The notes below the pieces were generated by a model. That model did no database searches, was not told where the DNA came from, and saw only the letters and a program-made list of their open reading frames with translations. This document shows positions 28,001-36,738 of a stretch of 64,000 nt of DNA, piece after piece. How positions within the stretch are numbered: position 1 is the stretch's first letter; each line of letters opens with the position of its first letter. The stretch comes from Nonlabens sp. MB-3u-79 (lineage in GTDB: Bacteria; Bacteroidota; Bacteroidia; Flavobacteriales; Flavobacteriaceae): the NCBI RefSeq assembly GCF_002831625.1, contig NZ_CP025116.1, forward strand, positions 310,001 to 374,000, read 5' to 3'. A program made the position numbers and the translations under genes.

Positions 28001-29211
28001 GGGCTATAAACAATACAGATATGAACACACTCGTTGCGGGTGCTCCTTATCTATTAATGGTAAGAGGTGATAGAAGTATAGATCTAACTAGTAATACGAG
28101 TACCCCAACTAACACGACTTTACGCGCTACCGGCACCTTGAGAACCGGCTCCGTAAATGCAGCTCCTTCCATGGCTGGAGGAGCTGGTGGGTTTAGCTTC
28201 ATAGGCAACCCCTATCAAGCTGTAGTAGATTACGGCAGTCTTACTACAACTAACTTGACCGACTTTATTTATGTTTGGGATGCCTCCATTGCGGGTTCCA
28301 ATGGTAGAGGAGGTTATGTAACTGTAGAGGTTTCGTCAAATAGTATTGTGCCGGGTCCAAGCAGTTCAGACGCCACTAAATATATTGCTCCAGGACAAGC
28401 CTTTTTTGTTCAAAATAAGGCTGCAGGAAATGGAAGCATCACCTTTGAAGAAGCACATAAAGCTACTACACAGGCTCAGGTAAGCATTTTCAATACGAAT
28501 ACAGATTTTTATATCAACTCTCGATTGTATAAATCAATAGATTTACAGAATGCTGCTATGGAAAGTGATGCCATAGGATTGCGCTTTAGTGATAATTTTA
28601 CAACACTAGGAAGCGATGAAGATGCTAGCAAACTTTATAATCTTGATGAAAATTACGCCATTTCAAACAATGGACACAAAGCAATTGATAAGCAAGACCT
28701 GCCTGTTGATGGTCATGTAGTTGAATTGTATACTACGGGCTACACCACGACAAATTACAGCCTCAGCTTTGATTTAGGTAACCAGCCGCAAGACGTTAGA
28801 GTACGTTTAAATGATAATCACCTCAACACCCAAACTCAATTGGTCAACAATACCCTTTATGACTTTACAGTCGATAGTACCATCCCTGAAAGCATAGCAA
28901 CTAACAGGTTCAGCTTACATTTTGAATACACGACTTTGGGAATTGGAGACCATAACTTTGGCGAAGGCTTTAGCCTGTATCCCAACCCTACCAATACGGG
29001 GCAATTCACTATCAATGCTGTTGGTTTGGCTGGACAATTTGTGGCTATTAAAATATACAATATGCTGGGTCAGGATGTTTTTACAAGCAACTCCACTGTC
29101 GCAGCTAACGATGAAATAAAGGTCAACGCTTCCTCATTATCTAATGGAATGTATATGGTTGAACTTGATCAAGGTGGTAGAAAAATGACAACTAAGTTAC
29201 TCATCAAATAA
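25021..29211 (+). CDS. T9SS-secreted M12B-like zinc metalloprotease with GEVED domain
   Basis: A 1,396-residue exported protease. Signal peptide at residues 1-20 ('LIALSIFLFPIVLFAQ'), a propeptide-like region to about 195, then a reprolysin-type catalytic domain with the extended zinc motif beginning at H352 (HELGHQFGANH) and a Met-turn SGSTIMSYAG. Next come Ig/fibronectin-like regions, a GEVED domain (about 675-818, 'VWIDFNKDGVFADPGEKVLD' and the namesake GEVEDY), beta-rich repeats, and a type A secretion domain at the C-terminus (about 1320-1396, 'FSLYPNPTNTGQFTI' ending in KLLIK). It should be delivered to the surface or medium by the type IX system, for degrading environmental proteins. 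Confidence 0.93.
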   Translation: MPSKALIALSIFLFPIVLFAQKNNFWEMTDINDLKKEGVIEYSASVENPIYFKLDKALMSAYLSNAPDRYNQSKSTVLISIPNPDGKFDTFRIFAAQTMAPELAKKYSEIKSYVGYNISNKSHAARITITPQGFYATTVGSEHRTTLINPYLKNSNQYIVFSSKDAVLKEKAAFECQVEGLSKNTIEKPSSANAKFINDGKLRKFRFAVATTVEYSDYQILQAGLTAGSTDAAARNAVQAAIVVSIDRVNQIFERDLGITLELIANNDQLISLGSAASDPYTNSSLSTLLDENKTNIDTVIGLTNYDIGHILCTTGGGLAQTPAACLSGKARGATGLSTPVGEYFNISILSHELGHQFGANHTQNNNVNRNNNTAVEPGSGSTIMSYAGVAAPNVQGQSDAMFHYISINEISNRFGGSTGICAQEVTIANQAPLVQALPNYTIPKSTPFALEAVASDANGDALTYSWDQIDNEIAPMPPVSTSSGGPSFRTFLPSNSPIRYFPAMSTLLTNSYSNTWEVLPSVARSLNFGVIVRDNNALGGQVSHQTTTLSVDDTAGPFRVTSQSATGDAWIANSTKTVTWDVANTDDPAGINAQNVDILLSTDAGQTYTTLLIGNTPNDGSQDITVPDVVSTSARLMVKASDNIFFDINSESFSIGTELELDYCNARATQVAPTATYTNINRVVFNTINNGPTGHSGYSDFTNLYTPVSRGNSYPIEVSENPGPYSSDRLLVWIDFNKDGVFADPGEKVLDTSGNNFGGSFGTFGGNINIPTNASLGKTRMRIRMNNTAGTSNITPCGNSTLGEVEDYTVVIYDDYVYYDNAWTPTNPSGVSTATDNVLVVNGSPTLTGTTTSNTLTILPFKTLNIEGVLDVNGDIDNDGQLIFKSNATSTGQLDTFTGTISGTGNVTVERFIPAGDNNKRAFRLLTSTVSSSNSIKMNWQEGENNTSATNLNPNPGYGTQISGSITGANGFDATGSGNPSLFTFDPIGQTWGAINNTDMNTLVAGAPYLLMVRGDRSIDLTSNTSTPTNTTLRATGTLRTGSVNAAPSMAGGAGGFSFIGNPYQAVVDYGSLTTTNLTDFIYVWDASIAGSNGRGGYVTVEVSSNSIVPGPSSSDATKYIAPGQAFFVQNKAAGNGSITFEEAHKATTQAQVSIFNTNTDFYINSRLYKSIDLQNAAMESDAIGLRFSDNFTTLGSDEDASKLYNLDENYAISNNGHKAIDKQDLPVDGHVVELYTTGYTTTNYSLSFDLGNQPQDVRVRLNDNHLNTQTQLVNNTLYDFTVDSTIPESIATNRFSLHFEYTTLGIGDHNFGEGFSLYPNPTNTGQFTINAVGLAGQFVAIKIYNMLGQDVFTSNSTVAANDEIKVNASSLSNGMYMVELDQGGRKMTTKLLIK

Positions 29212-29274
29212 TATAGATTCTGTCTGATCCTAACTCATTAGGTTCAGATCATGGGAAGAGTAAATAAGCAACTT

Positions 29275-29315
29275 AAACCTTAACAATGTAGATCTACATT
29301 GTTAAGGTTTTTTTG
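29275..29315 (+). terminator. Terminator with a 36-base perfect palindrome
   Basis: Bases 29275-29310 form a perfect palindrome centred on GATC, followed by extra T residues. It lies 63 bases after the protease stop codon. The stem can be as long as 16 pairs, unusually long and AU-rich for a terminator. Confidence 0.85.
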
Positions 29316-29526
29316 ATTTGTATTAATTTCACTAGGGCTTTTCTAATCTATTAAAAGAATGCAAGTATGTGGTGCTTAAAACAACCCGACAGAAAAAGAC
29401 AGAAAAACTTGTGCTCCTGGGTGTAATATTGAATCACTGCTGATTTAAGTACAGTTGAATTTCCGTCTCTATGAGCTGTATTCAAAAGGCAAGAATTATA
29501 AGACTAATATGGTTTGTTATAGGTCT

Positions 29527-29540
29527 GCTTTCGCGAAAGC
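29527..29540. repeat. Dispersed palindrome, copy 4 (intergenic, convergent gap)
   Basis: Exact GCTTTCGCGAAAGC, followed by GAAACA, in the gap between the protease and the convergent outer-membrane protein. The remaining bases of this 344-base gap show nothing else apart from the terminator. Confidence 0.9.
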
Positions 29541-29555
29541 GAAACACACATCCAA

Positions 29556-30380
29556 TTAAAAAATCTTAAAACGAACTCCAAAAACCATATTCACCTGATA
29601 AAACCAGAAACTCTGACTGGCAGAATCGGCTTCATCCATGGTAGTCCTGATGTTAGGCATATTGATATACCCCCCTTTTAACTCACTTTGAACAAAGAAA
29701 TATTTGAGAAAAGCAACCTGAATACCACCTACAGCATTGATTCCGTAACCAGAAATATGAAAATCATCATAGCGTTGTTTATCGAGTAATCGTGTGTTAG
29801 TTTTAGGAAATAAAAACCCAGATTCCAGACCAAATAAGGTGTTCAACTCCAAGCTTTTGTATTGGAATAAATCATCATGACGTCTTAATCCTACATTGAT
29901 ATAATTGAGTCCGTCGGTATGTTCAAAGCTTAGAAAACTAGGTTCTAAAACTATAGAATCATTATTGTAAACACCATTGTATAAAGAATTGGTGTCGTTA
30001 ATCTCTCCGTTTATGGTAACCGTTTGATTTTCTGCTACCACATATTTCATATGGTCCACCCCTAAAGATAAGCTGTAATTTTCTTTGAAATAATAGCCCA
30101 TCCTGAAATTGTATTGAGGGATGGTCATTGAAGTAGGGTTTAGATATTTTCCAGGTTCAAAATCACTCTGCCTATCATAAGCCGTTACATTATCTAAGGT
30201 GAAATTATATCCTTCTCCTTTAAATGTAATATCACTGCTGCTGTAATCCGAAAGATTCCAACCCCAGTAAACGTAGAAGTCTCCTTTCTTGATGCTTGCT
30301 GTAGTAGAAGGCAACCTATCCTGTGCATTCATGCTAAAAACAACAGAAAATAAAAAAAACAAGTAGATAATTCTATGCAA
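29556..30380 (-). CDS. Predicted outer-membrane beta-barrel protein
   Basis: A 274-residue protein with a signal peptide ('IIYLFFLFSVVFSMNAQ') and then alternating amphipathic strands ending in an aromatic residue (NMVFGVRFKIF), the usual C-terminal strand of an outer-membrane barrel. The strand pattern ('FYVYWGWNLSDYSSSDITFK', 'FRMGYYFKENYSLSLGVDH') fits a small barrel of 8-12 strands. Homologues are generally described only as outer membrane or hypothetical proteins. Monocistronic. Function unknown. Confidence 0.75.
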   Translation of the reverse strand: MHRIIYLFFLFSVVFSMNAQDRLPSTTASIKKGDFYVYWGWNLSDYSSSDITFKGEGYNFTLDNVTAYDRQSDFEPGKYLNPTSMTIPQYNFRMGYYFKENYSLSLGVDHMKYVVAENQTVTINGEINDTNSLYNGVYNNDSIVLEPSFLSFEHTDGLNYINVGLRRHDDLFQYKSLELNTLFGLESGFLFPKTNTRLLDKQRYDDFHISGYGINAVGGIQVAFLKYFFVQSELKGGYINMPNIRTTMDEADSASQSFWFYQVNMVFGVRFKIF

Positions 30381-30515
30381 GACTTTTATTTTGAGATGGT
30401 AAAAGTAGTCTTAATTACTTGCTGTGAATCAAAATAAAAATATAATAGTGATATAACCTGGTAATTTGAGCAGGGTGTCAATTTATATTTTAAATTTATT
30501 GTTCAATTTACAATT

Positions 30516-32423
30516 ATGAGTAACTACCATATCAAACACTTAGAAGAATACTGGCAAGTTTATAGAAAATCGGTAAGCCATCCAGAACATTTTTGGGAAG
30601 AAGTAGCTGAAGAACATTTTCTTTGGCGCAAACGCTGGGATAAGGTGCTGGAATGGGACTTTAATACACCTATTGTAAAATGGTTTCAAGGAGCACAACT
30701 CAACATCACTGAAAATTGTTTGGACCGCCACCTTACGACTCGTGGTGATAAAACTGCACTGCTTTTTGAACCTAATGATCCTAAAGAAGCCGCACAACAC
30801 ATTACGTATAAAGAATTGCACAAACGGGTATGCCAATTTGCTAACCTGCTCAAATCACAAGGCATTAGAAAAGGGGACAGAGTCTGTATTTATTTACCAA
30901 TGATTCCAGAGCTACCTATCGCAATGCTAGCCTGTGCAAGAATAGGCGCGGTACATTCTATGGTTTTTGCAGGTTTCAGTGCTACTGCTCTGGCCACTCG
31001 CATCAACGATTGTGACTGTAAAATGGTTATTTGCAGCGATGGTAGTTATCGAGGTGCTAAAACGCTAGATCTCAAATCAATCGTAGATGAAGCCCTAGAA
31101 GAATGTGAGATAGCATCTGTTTTAGTGGTAAAAAGAACTGGAAATGACGTGCAGATGAAAAGTGGTCGCGACCATTGGATAGCTCCATTATTAGAAAACA
31201 TAAGTGGGGAGTGCCCCGTAGAAATTATGGAAGCTGAAGATCCTTTATTTATACTCTATACTTCTGGATCTACTGGAAAACCTAAAGGGATGCTACACAC
31301 CACTGCTGGTTATATGGTTTATACCGCTTACACCTTTAAGAATGTGTTTCAATATCGAGAAAATGATATTTATTGGTGTACGGCAGACATAGGCTGGATT
31401 ACCGGTCACAGTTATATTGTATATGGACCTCTTTGTAATGGAGCTACTTCAGTTATGTTTGAAGGAGTGCCCTCCTATCCAAACTTTGGAAGATTCTGGG
31501 ATATTGTTGACAAACACAAAGTCAATCAGTTTTATACCGCTCCGACAGTCATAAGAGCACTCGCTAAAGAAAACGTATCTCATGTCACTTCTCATGACTT
31601 GAGCTCTTTAAAAGTTTTAGGTACAGTAGGAGAGCCTATCAATGAAGAAGCTTGGCACTGGTATAATGAAAATGTAGGTAAAAAGAAAAGCCCCATTGCA
31701 GACACCTGGTTCCAGACAGAAACTGGGGGTATTATGATCAGTCCTATTCCTTACTCTACTCCTACCATACCTACATTTGCGACCTTACCTCTTCCTGGTG
31801 TGCAACTCGCATTGATGGATGATAATGGAAAAGAAATTCAAGGCAACCAAGTAGAAGGTAAATTGTGTATCAAATTCCCATGGCCATCCATGGCGCGTAC
31901 CATTTATGGGGATCACAACCGGTATAGAGAAACCTACTTTAGTGCTTATGACAATATGTACTTTACTGGTGATGGAGCATTGCGTGATGCCGTAGGCTAT
32001 TATAGAATTACAGGTCGTGTAGACGATGTCATTATTGTAAGTGGTCACAACCTAGGAACAGCGCCTATAGAAGATGCTATTAATGAACATCCTGCTGTGG
32101 CAGAAAGTGCTATTGTAGGCTATCCTCACGATATCAAAGGAAATGCACTTTACGGTTATGTGACCTTAAAAGAAACTGGAGCAGACAGAAATCAAGACAA
32201 CCTGCGCAAAGAAATCAACGATTTAATTACTTCGAGAATAGGCCCCATTGCAAAGCTAGAGGTTATTCAATTTACCGATGGACTTCCTAAGACACGCAGT
32301 GGTAAAATCATGCGACGTATCTTGAGAAAGATAGCTCATAAAGAATCTGATCAATTAGGAGATATTTCTACTTTACTAAATCCTGAAGTGGTGGAAAGTG
32401 TGATCAAAGGTTCATTAGCTTAA
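30516..32423 (+). CDS. acs: Acetyl-CoA synthetase (AMP-forming)
   Basis: Activates acetate through acetyl-AMP to acetyl-CoA, feeding the TCA cycle and glyoxylate shunt. 635 residues, normal for Acs. ANL-superfamily motifs: the phosphate loop YTSGSTGKPKGMLHT (from residue 248), 'WFQTETGGIMISPIP', YFTGDGALRDAVGYYRITGR, and the C-terminal 'LPKTRSGKIMRRILRKIA' with the catalytic lysine that Pat/CobB-type systems acetylate (near 597). Monocistronic. Confidence 0.96.
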   Translation: MSNYHIKHLEEYWQVYRKSVSHPEHFWEEVAEEHFLWRKRWDKVLEWDFNTPIVKWFQGAQLNITENCLDRHLTTRGDKTALLFEPNDPKEAAQHITYKELHKRVCQFANLLKSQGIRKGDRVCIYLPMIPELPIAMLACARIGAVHSMVFAGFSATALATRINDCDCKMVICSDGSYRGAKTLDLKSIVDEALEECEIASVLVVKRTGNDVQMKSGRDHWIAPLLENISGECPVEIMEAEDPLFILYTSGSTGKPKGMLHTTAGYMVYTAYTFKNVFQYRENDIYWCTADIGWITGHSYIVYGPLCNGATSVMFEGVPSYPNFGRFWDIVDKHKVNQFYTAPTVIRALAKENVSHVTSHDLSSLKVLGTVGEPINEEAWHWYNENVGKKKSPIADTWFQTETGGIMISPIPYSTPTIPTFATLPLPGVQLALMDDNGKEIQGNQVEGKLCIKFPWPSMARTIYGDHNRYRETYFSAYDNMYFTGDGALRDAVGYYRITGRVDDVIIVSGHNLGTAPIEDAINEHPAVAESAIVGYPHDIKGNALYGYVTLKETGADRNQDNLRKEINDLITSRIGPIAKLEVIQFTDGLPKTRSGKIMRRILRKIAHKESDQLGDISTLLNPEVVESVIKGSLA

Positions 32424-32554
32424 AACCGTAGGCCTTTCTGATGTTGACATAAAAATAGAAATTGACACCGCTTGTTGCAGTTCCATGGCAAAACAAAAGC
32501 CCAAAACATAGATCAGTGAAATAAAGGAGGGAGCTATAATGGGATGTATTTGTA

Positions 32555-32572
32555 CCGCTTTCGCGAAAGCGG
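32555..32572. repeat. Dispersed palindrome, copy 5 (intergenic)
   Basis: CCGCTTTCGCGAAAGCGG, an 18-base perfect palindrome followed by AATTT, in the 406-base gap between acs and era. Apart from the era promoter box, nothing else is recognised in this gap. Confidence 0.9.
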
Positions 32573-32817
32573 AATTTCAACAAACCTCATCTTAGTTAAA
32601 GAGTACATCTCATTATCACACCCCAGTTAGATGGATCAATTAGTGCCTTTAAGAGAAATTATAACCGAGTAGCCTAATTCATGAATCTGTAAACTAAAGT
32701 CAATCCATAGATTTAGTAAGAAAGCTGAATCTTAAAAATACGCGCCATACATTCAAAATCCTAGCGCCTCTTCTGTAAAAACTAAGGAAGAGAATTTCTC
32801 CATGTGACCCTAAAGAC

Positions 32818-32825
32818 TATCTTTG
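32818..32825 (+). promoter_or_regulatory. Bacteroidota -7 promoter box of era
   Basis: TATCTTTG (TAnnTTTG) ends four bases before the era ATG, implying a very short leader. Confidence 0.5.
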
Positions 32826-32829
32826 TAAA

Positions 32830-33720
32830 ATGGAACATAAAGCAGGATTTGTAAACATAGTCGGTAACCCTAACGTAGGTAAAAGCACGCTGATGAACTC
32901 GCTGGTAGGAGAACGCCTTTCTATCATCACTTCAAAAGCACAAACGACCCGTCACCGTATTCTAGGAATTGTTAACGGGGAAGATTTTCAAGCGGTTATA
33001 AGCGACACTCCTGGTATCATAAAACCAGCATACAAACTTCAAGAAAGTATGATGGAGTTCGTTAAAAATGCCTTTGAAGATGCAGATTGTATTCTTTATA
33101 TGGTAGAACTGGGCGAGAAAGAATTAAAAAACGAAGCCTTTGAAAAACGCTTGACCTTTGCAGAAGTTCCTGTATTTGTCTTGGTCAATAAAATAGATAA
33201 AGGAGATCCCGCTCAACTTGAAGAAGCAGTAGCTCACTGGAAAGAACGATTGCCTAAGGCAGAAATTTTTGCCGTAAGTGCCTTGATGAATTTTGGAGTG
33301 CCAGAATTATTATCCCGTATCGTAGAAGTCTTACCTGTTTCTCCAGCTTTCTATCCTAAAGATACCTTAACCGACAAGCCAGAACGATTTTTTGTAAACG
33401 AGAGTATTAGAGAGAAAATCTTAATTCACTATAAGAAAGAGATTCCCTATTCCGTAGAAATAGATACCGAAGAATTTTTTGAGGATGAAAAAATCATTAG
33501 AATACGCTCTGTGATTATGGTTGAACGGGAAACTCAAAAAGGAATCATTATAGGTCATAAAGGAACGGCCCTAAAACGCGTAGGAACGGAAGCTAGAAAA
33601 GATTTACAAAAATTCTTCGGCAAGCAGGTGCACATAGAATTGTATGTAAAGGTGAATAAAAACTGGCGTAGTGATGAAAAGCAGTTAAGACGCTTTGGTT
33701 ATAAAGGAGATAACAAATAG
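32830..33720 (+). CDS. era: GTPase Era, 30S ribosome assembly factor
   Basis: Binds the 3' end of 16S rRNA and assists 30S maturation. 296 residues, standard length. G-motifs: G1 GNPNVGKST (residues 12-20), G2 TTRHR, G3 DTPG (59-62), G4 'LVNKIDKG' (near 119), then the KH RNA-binding domain (about 205-290) with 'GIIIGHKGTALKRVGTEARKD', carrying the GxxG loop. Monocistronic with a strong terminator. Confidence 0.97.
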   Translation: MEHKAGFVNIVGNPNVGKSTLMNSLVGERLSIITSKAQTTRHRILGIVNGEDFQAVISDTPGIIKPAYKLQESMMEFVKNAFEDADCILYMVELGEKELKNEAFEKRLTFAEVPVFVLVNKIDKGDPAQLEEAVAHWKERLPKAEIFAVSALMNFGVPELLSRIVEVLPVSPAFYPKDTLTDKPERFFVNESIREKILIHYKKEIPYSVEIDTEEFFEDEKIIRIRSVIMVERETQKGIIIGHKGTALKRVGTEARKDLQKFFGKQVHIELYVKVNKNWRSDEKQLRRFGYKGDNK

Positions 33721-33768
33721 CCCTTAAAAAGACGGAAGAACCTAGATACTAGGTCTCAAAATTATAGC

Positions 33769-33808
33769 AATGCTTCTTTTCATTTAACTGAGAAGAAGCA
33801 TTTTTTTT
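33769..33808 (+). terminator. Rho-independent terminator of era
   Basis: AATGCTTCTT pairs with AAGAAGCATT over ten bases with a 14-base loop, followed by a run of T. Confidence 0.9.
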
Positions 33809-33813
33809 GTGCG

Positions 33814-33835
33814 TTCCGCTTTCGCGAAAGCGGAA
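33814..33835. repeat. Dispersed palindrome, copy 6 (intergenic)
   Basis: The core CGCTTTCGCGAAAGCG is extended to a 22-base perfect palindrome by TTC on the left and GAA on the right. It abuts the T tract of the era terminator. Confidence 0.92.
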
Positions 33836-33982
33836 TGTAAACAAATTGGTATAACAGCATTATACCATACCGTGCCATGAAATTTATCACCGCCTACCAA
33901 GTCACACATGGCACATCTCAAATACCTAAAAACTATTTTTTAGTCCATTACAGTGTCCTCTATATTCTATTCTCTTTCAAAG

Positions 33983-34023
33983 CAGCGATCTATTATCATT
34001 TATCGGACATAAGTGCTTTTTTT
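33983..34023. repeat. Dispersed ~41-base repeat, copy A
   Basis: Begins CAGCGATCTATTATC and contains TCGGACATAAGTG followed by T residues. It aligns with 51440-51480 with about six mismatches in 41 bases. A separate short inverted repeat GGTATA/TATACC lies upstream at 33848-33866. Together with the palindrome these fill the 364-base gap ahead of the sigma factor gene. Confidence 0.65.
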
Positions 34024-34084
34024 AAACTTTCTAGGCAACTTTTTTAAAACAGGCTCGTCTATATAAATAGAAAGCATGTAAATT

Positions 34085-34654
34085 GTGAGAGTGATACAAC
34101 TTTATACCAACGAGAAAAAGCTGATTCAAAAAGCTGCAAAAGGCGATAGAAAGTCGCAGAAGCATCTTTTTGACAAGCATGCACCCAAAATGTTGAGCGT
34201 GTGCCGCCAGTATATCTCGCCAGTAGAAATAGCAGAAGAAATCATGTTGAATGGATTTTTCAAAATTTTTACAAAACTGGACAGCTTTTCTCATGAAGGA
34301 AGTTTTGAAGGTTGGGTGCGCAGGATCATGACAAGAGAATGTATTGATCATTTGAGAAAAAAGGATGTTTTTAAGTTTAAAGATGAAATTGACGAAGAAA
34401 AAATAGGATGTGATGAAGATGGTCAGGAAGATGAAGCTGATTTACCTCTTCATTTAATTCAAGAATGTATTGATAATTTACCCAATGGTTACCAAAGTGT
34501 TTTTGTTATGTTCGCCATAGATAGTATGAAACACAAAGAAATAGCCCAATTTTTAAATATCTCGGAGAACACCAGCAAAACTCAATATCGCAAAGCAAGA
34601 TTAATGCTCCAAGAACAAGTACAACAAATTAGAAAGCAACGCTATGAAGCTTAA
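34085..34654 (+). CDS. RNA polymerase sigma factor, ECF/sigma-70 family
   Basis: A 189-residue two-domain sigma factor. Region 2: 'KAAKGDRKSQKHLFDKHAPK', 'EIAEEIMLNGFFKIFTKLDS' and FEGWVRRIMTRECIDHLRK. Region 4: 'LPNGYQSVFVMFAIDSMKHK' and EIAQFLNISENTSKTQYRKARLML, a helix-turn-helix for the -35 element. The frame has no ATG: GTG at 34085 or GTG at 34091 must start it, since an in-frame stop lies at 34079. It overlaps the next gene by 11 bases, which argues that the downstream membrane protein regulates it or belongs to its regulon. Confidence 0.9.
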   Translation: MRVIQLYTNEKKLIQKAAKGDRKSQKHLFDKHAPKMLSVCRQYISPVEIAEEIMLNGFFKIFTKLDSFSHEGSFEGWVRRIMTRECIDHLRKKDVFKFKDEIDEEKIGCDEDGQEDEADLPLHLIQECIDNLPNGYQSVFVMFAIDSMKHKEIAQFLNISENTSKTQYRKARLMLQEQVQQIRKQRYEA

Positions 34655-35423
34655 TAACATAAAAGACTCTTTTGAAAATCGCAAGATTGAACCTAGCGCA
34701 AGCGCTTGGGATCAACTCGCTTCTCGATTAGATCAAGAAGAGAAAAAAGATAAGAAGCCAGTGATTTATTGGTTGAGTGCCATTGCTGCTGCTCTAGTTT
34801 TTGGATTCTTCTTATATCCATTAGTTACTAACCAAATCGATAAAACAGAAAAACAAAACGAAATAGTGGTTGAAGATAAGAACACTACTATAGAAGCAAA
34901 TAGTTTTCAAAATAAGGAGGTAGTCACACAGGACATAATTATAACAGAAAATGAGATCGCATTAGTAGAAAATGGGAACACTAAAAAAAATATTTCATCT
35001 GAAAAGAACACCACTAGAAAAAAATCCAACTTTAATGATTCTAAAGCAAAATTTACTAAAAACAAGACAAGTACCAACTCAGAAATAGCAGCCGCAGATT
35101 TAGCCCCAACAGCTAAGGAAAAAGCAAAAAACAACTATATCCCAGAAGACAATTCCATTGATCCAGCAATTGCAAATGCAATAACTCAAAATAAAACTCA
35201 ACCGTTAACTGCCGAGCAAGAAATGGAGTTACTTCTAAGTAAAGCACTCGAGAATACTCGTTTAAATAAGGTTGCTGTAGAAGAAGTAAATATAGATCGA
35301 TTATTACGAGAAACAGAATGGGACATCGAGGCAGATCGACGCAATAGAGTAAATGACATCATCTACGATCAATTGGGTAAATTGAAATCAGAGGCCTTTG
35401 CCCTCGTAGGAGCCAACAAATAA
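34644..35423 (+). CDS. Single-pass membrane protein, candidate anti-sigma factor
   Basis: A 259-residue protein with a cytoplasmic N-terminus (residues 1-38, including 'IEPSASAWDQLASRLD', a segment often found in proteins encoded after Bacteroidota sigma factors), one membrane helix (about 40-62) and a long Asn/Lys/Thr-rich periplasmic tail that ends in a helical region ('LLSKALENTRLNKVAVEEVN'). It overlaps the sigma gene by 11 bases. An anti-sigma role is inference from topology and position; I see no ZAS zinc motif. Confidence 0.7.
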   Translation: MKLNNIKDSFENRKIEPSASAWDQLASRLDQEEKKDKKPVIYWLSAIAAALVFGFFLYPLVTNQIDKTEKQNEIVVEDKNTTIEANSFQNKEVVTQDIIITENEIALVENGNTKKNISSEKNTTRKKSNFNDSKAKFTKNKTSTNSEIAAADLAPTAKEKAKNNYIPEDNSIDPAIANAITQNKTQPLTAEQEMELLLSKALENTRLNKVAVEEVNIDRLLRETEWDIEADRRNRVNDIIYDQLGKLKSEAFALVGANK

Positions 35424-35500
35424 AACAAAAACATCATCTATTTACAACAAGCTGTTTAAAACACACGGACAGCACTCTCTATGCTTAAAAACCACTTATC

Positions 35501-36622
35501 ATGAAAAAGAATACACTATTTATTACACTCATCTTAGCACTACTATCTAACTTTCTTTCTTACGGACAAGAAAAACAACAACCTGTAAAAACAGACACTG
35601 TAAATGGTAAAGTCATAAAATACATGAATCTAAGCAAAGATGCTTATCAGAACATGCAAGCGAGTAAAAGTAGAATCATCAGTCATTTAGAGGAAGAACA
35701 TCGTTTGTTTGTTTCTGATTTAAAAACAGAGCTCAAGGAATATATAATTCGTTTAAATAAAAGCATAGCAGATGGAGATTTAGGACAGGGGAAAGCAGAT
35801 CAACTAAAAACGGAATATGCCGAAAATATAGCGATGCAGATCGCGGCACACCGCAAAAAAATTGATGGGGAAATTGAGTTTACTAAAATCAGAACTTCTA
35901 TCAGTTCAGATGATATCGGAGCGTCAAGCATCGAAATATCAACTGAAAAAGGAATTGAAATTAATATTGGAACTTTTCACAAAAATAAAAAAGAGATCTT
36001 GACTACTTCCGGTTTTACGCTAGGTGCTGGATTTAACTTTATGAATGGAGAAGGTTTAGGGATTAAGGATTTTAGTTATGAAAATAATAATTATTTCTCG
36101 CTAGGCTATCAGTGGCAAACGGCCATTAGTAAAAATCATAAATGGAGAATGAACTATGGGGTGACCTATCAATCTCAGAAAACCGAATTAAATGGAAACA
36201 GAATCTTTTCTCCTAATACAGATAATACACAAGTAGTAGGAATAGGTTTTGATGTAAAAGACGCAAAATTCCGTCAAGATCAGTTGGTCTTTCCTTTCCA
36301 GTTAGAATATGGCGGGAATTCCAAAAAAGAATATGAAGATGGAAGAATAAGATACAATCAGTGGAATAAGTGGAAAGTAGGAATAGGAGGCTTTGTTGGT
36401 TTCAACATGAGCTCCAGGCTTAAATTAAGATACGAAGAAAACGGCAGAGACATAAAACAAGCAACCGTAAACGCCTTTGACACAAATCCATTTGTATACG
36501 GTATAGATGCTTATGTAGGTAGAGATAATTTTACTTTCTTCGGGCGTATGAATCTCAATAACGTTTTTAAAAGCGACTCTGTTGATGCGCAGTATGTGAG
36601 TTTTGGAATACGTTTACAATAG
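35501..36622 (+). CDS. Outer-membrane barrel protein with helical N-terminal region (paralogue 1)
   Basis: A 373-residue exported protein (signal peptide 'LFITLILALLSNFLSYGQ'). Residues about 45-125 are helical and charged, probably a coiled coil ('SRIISHLEEEHRLFVSDLKT'). The rest is a beta-barrel of about 210 residues ending in YVSFGIRLQ. That barrel is clearly related to the next gene: shared IGFDV, the 'FPFQLEYG' / PFHLEFG strand, Y-DG-RY, GIGG-GF, and the ending FGIRL. Start chosen at the only ATG before the signal. Likely in the same transcriptional unit as the sigma factor. Confidence 0.75.
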   Translation: MKKNTLFITLILALLSNFLSYGQEKQQPVKTDTVNGKVIKYMNLSKDAYQNMQASKSRIISHLEEEHRLFVSDLKTELKEYIIRLNKSIADGDLGQGKADQLKTEYAENIAMQIAAHRKKIDGEIEFTKIRTSISSDDIGASSIEISTEKGIEINIGTFHKNKKEILTTSGFTLGAGFNFMNGEGLGIKDFSYENNNYFSLGYQWQTAISKNHKWRMNYGVTYQSQKTELNGNRIFSPNTDNTQVVGIGFDVKDAKFRQDQLVFPFQLEYGGNSKKEYEDGRIRYNQWNKWKVGIGGFVGFNMSSRLKLRYEENGRDIKQATVNAFDTNPFVYGIDAYVGRDNFTFFGRMNLNNVFKSDSVDAQYVSFGIRLQ

Positions 36623-36635
36623 CATTATCTAAATG

Positions 36636-36673
36636 AGCCCTTAAAGCTCTTGAGAAATCAAGGGCTTTTTTTT
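36636..36673 (+). terminator. Terminator between the two barrel paralogues
   Basis: AGCCCTT pairs with AAGGGCT around a 17-base loop, followed by TTTTTTT. It lies 14 bases after the first barrel gene, so the second paralogue may be separately transcribed or read through. Confidence 0.75.
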
Positions 36674-36738
36674 ATGGTTAAAAATTAGTTAAGCAACTTA
36701 GTAAGATAAGCCGGAGTGGTATTTTTAAAAGAAAAATT

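Noticed and set aside
33848..33866. GGTATA/TATACC inverted repeat, with AAATTGGTATAA also at 37600
   Set aside because: Only six-base arms, AT-rich, two occurrences: too weak to call an operator, though its proximity to palindrome copies 6 and 7 is noted.
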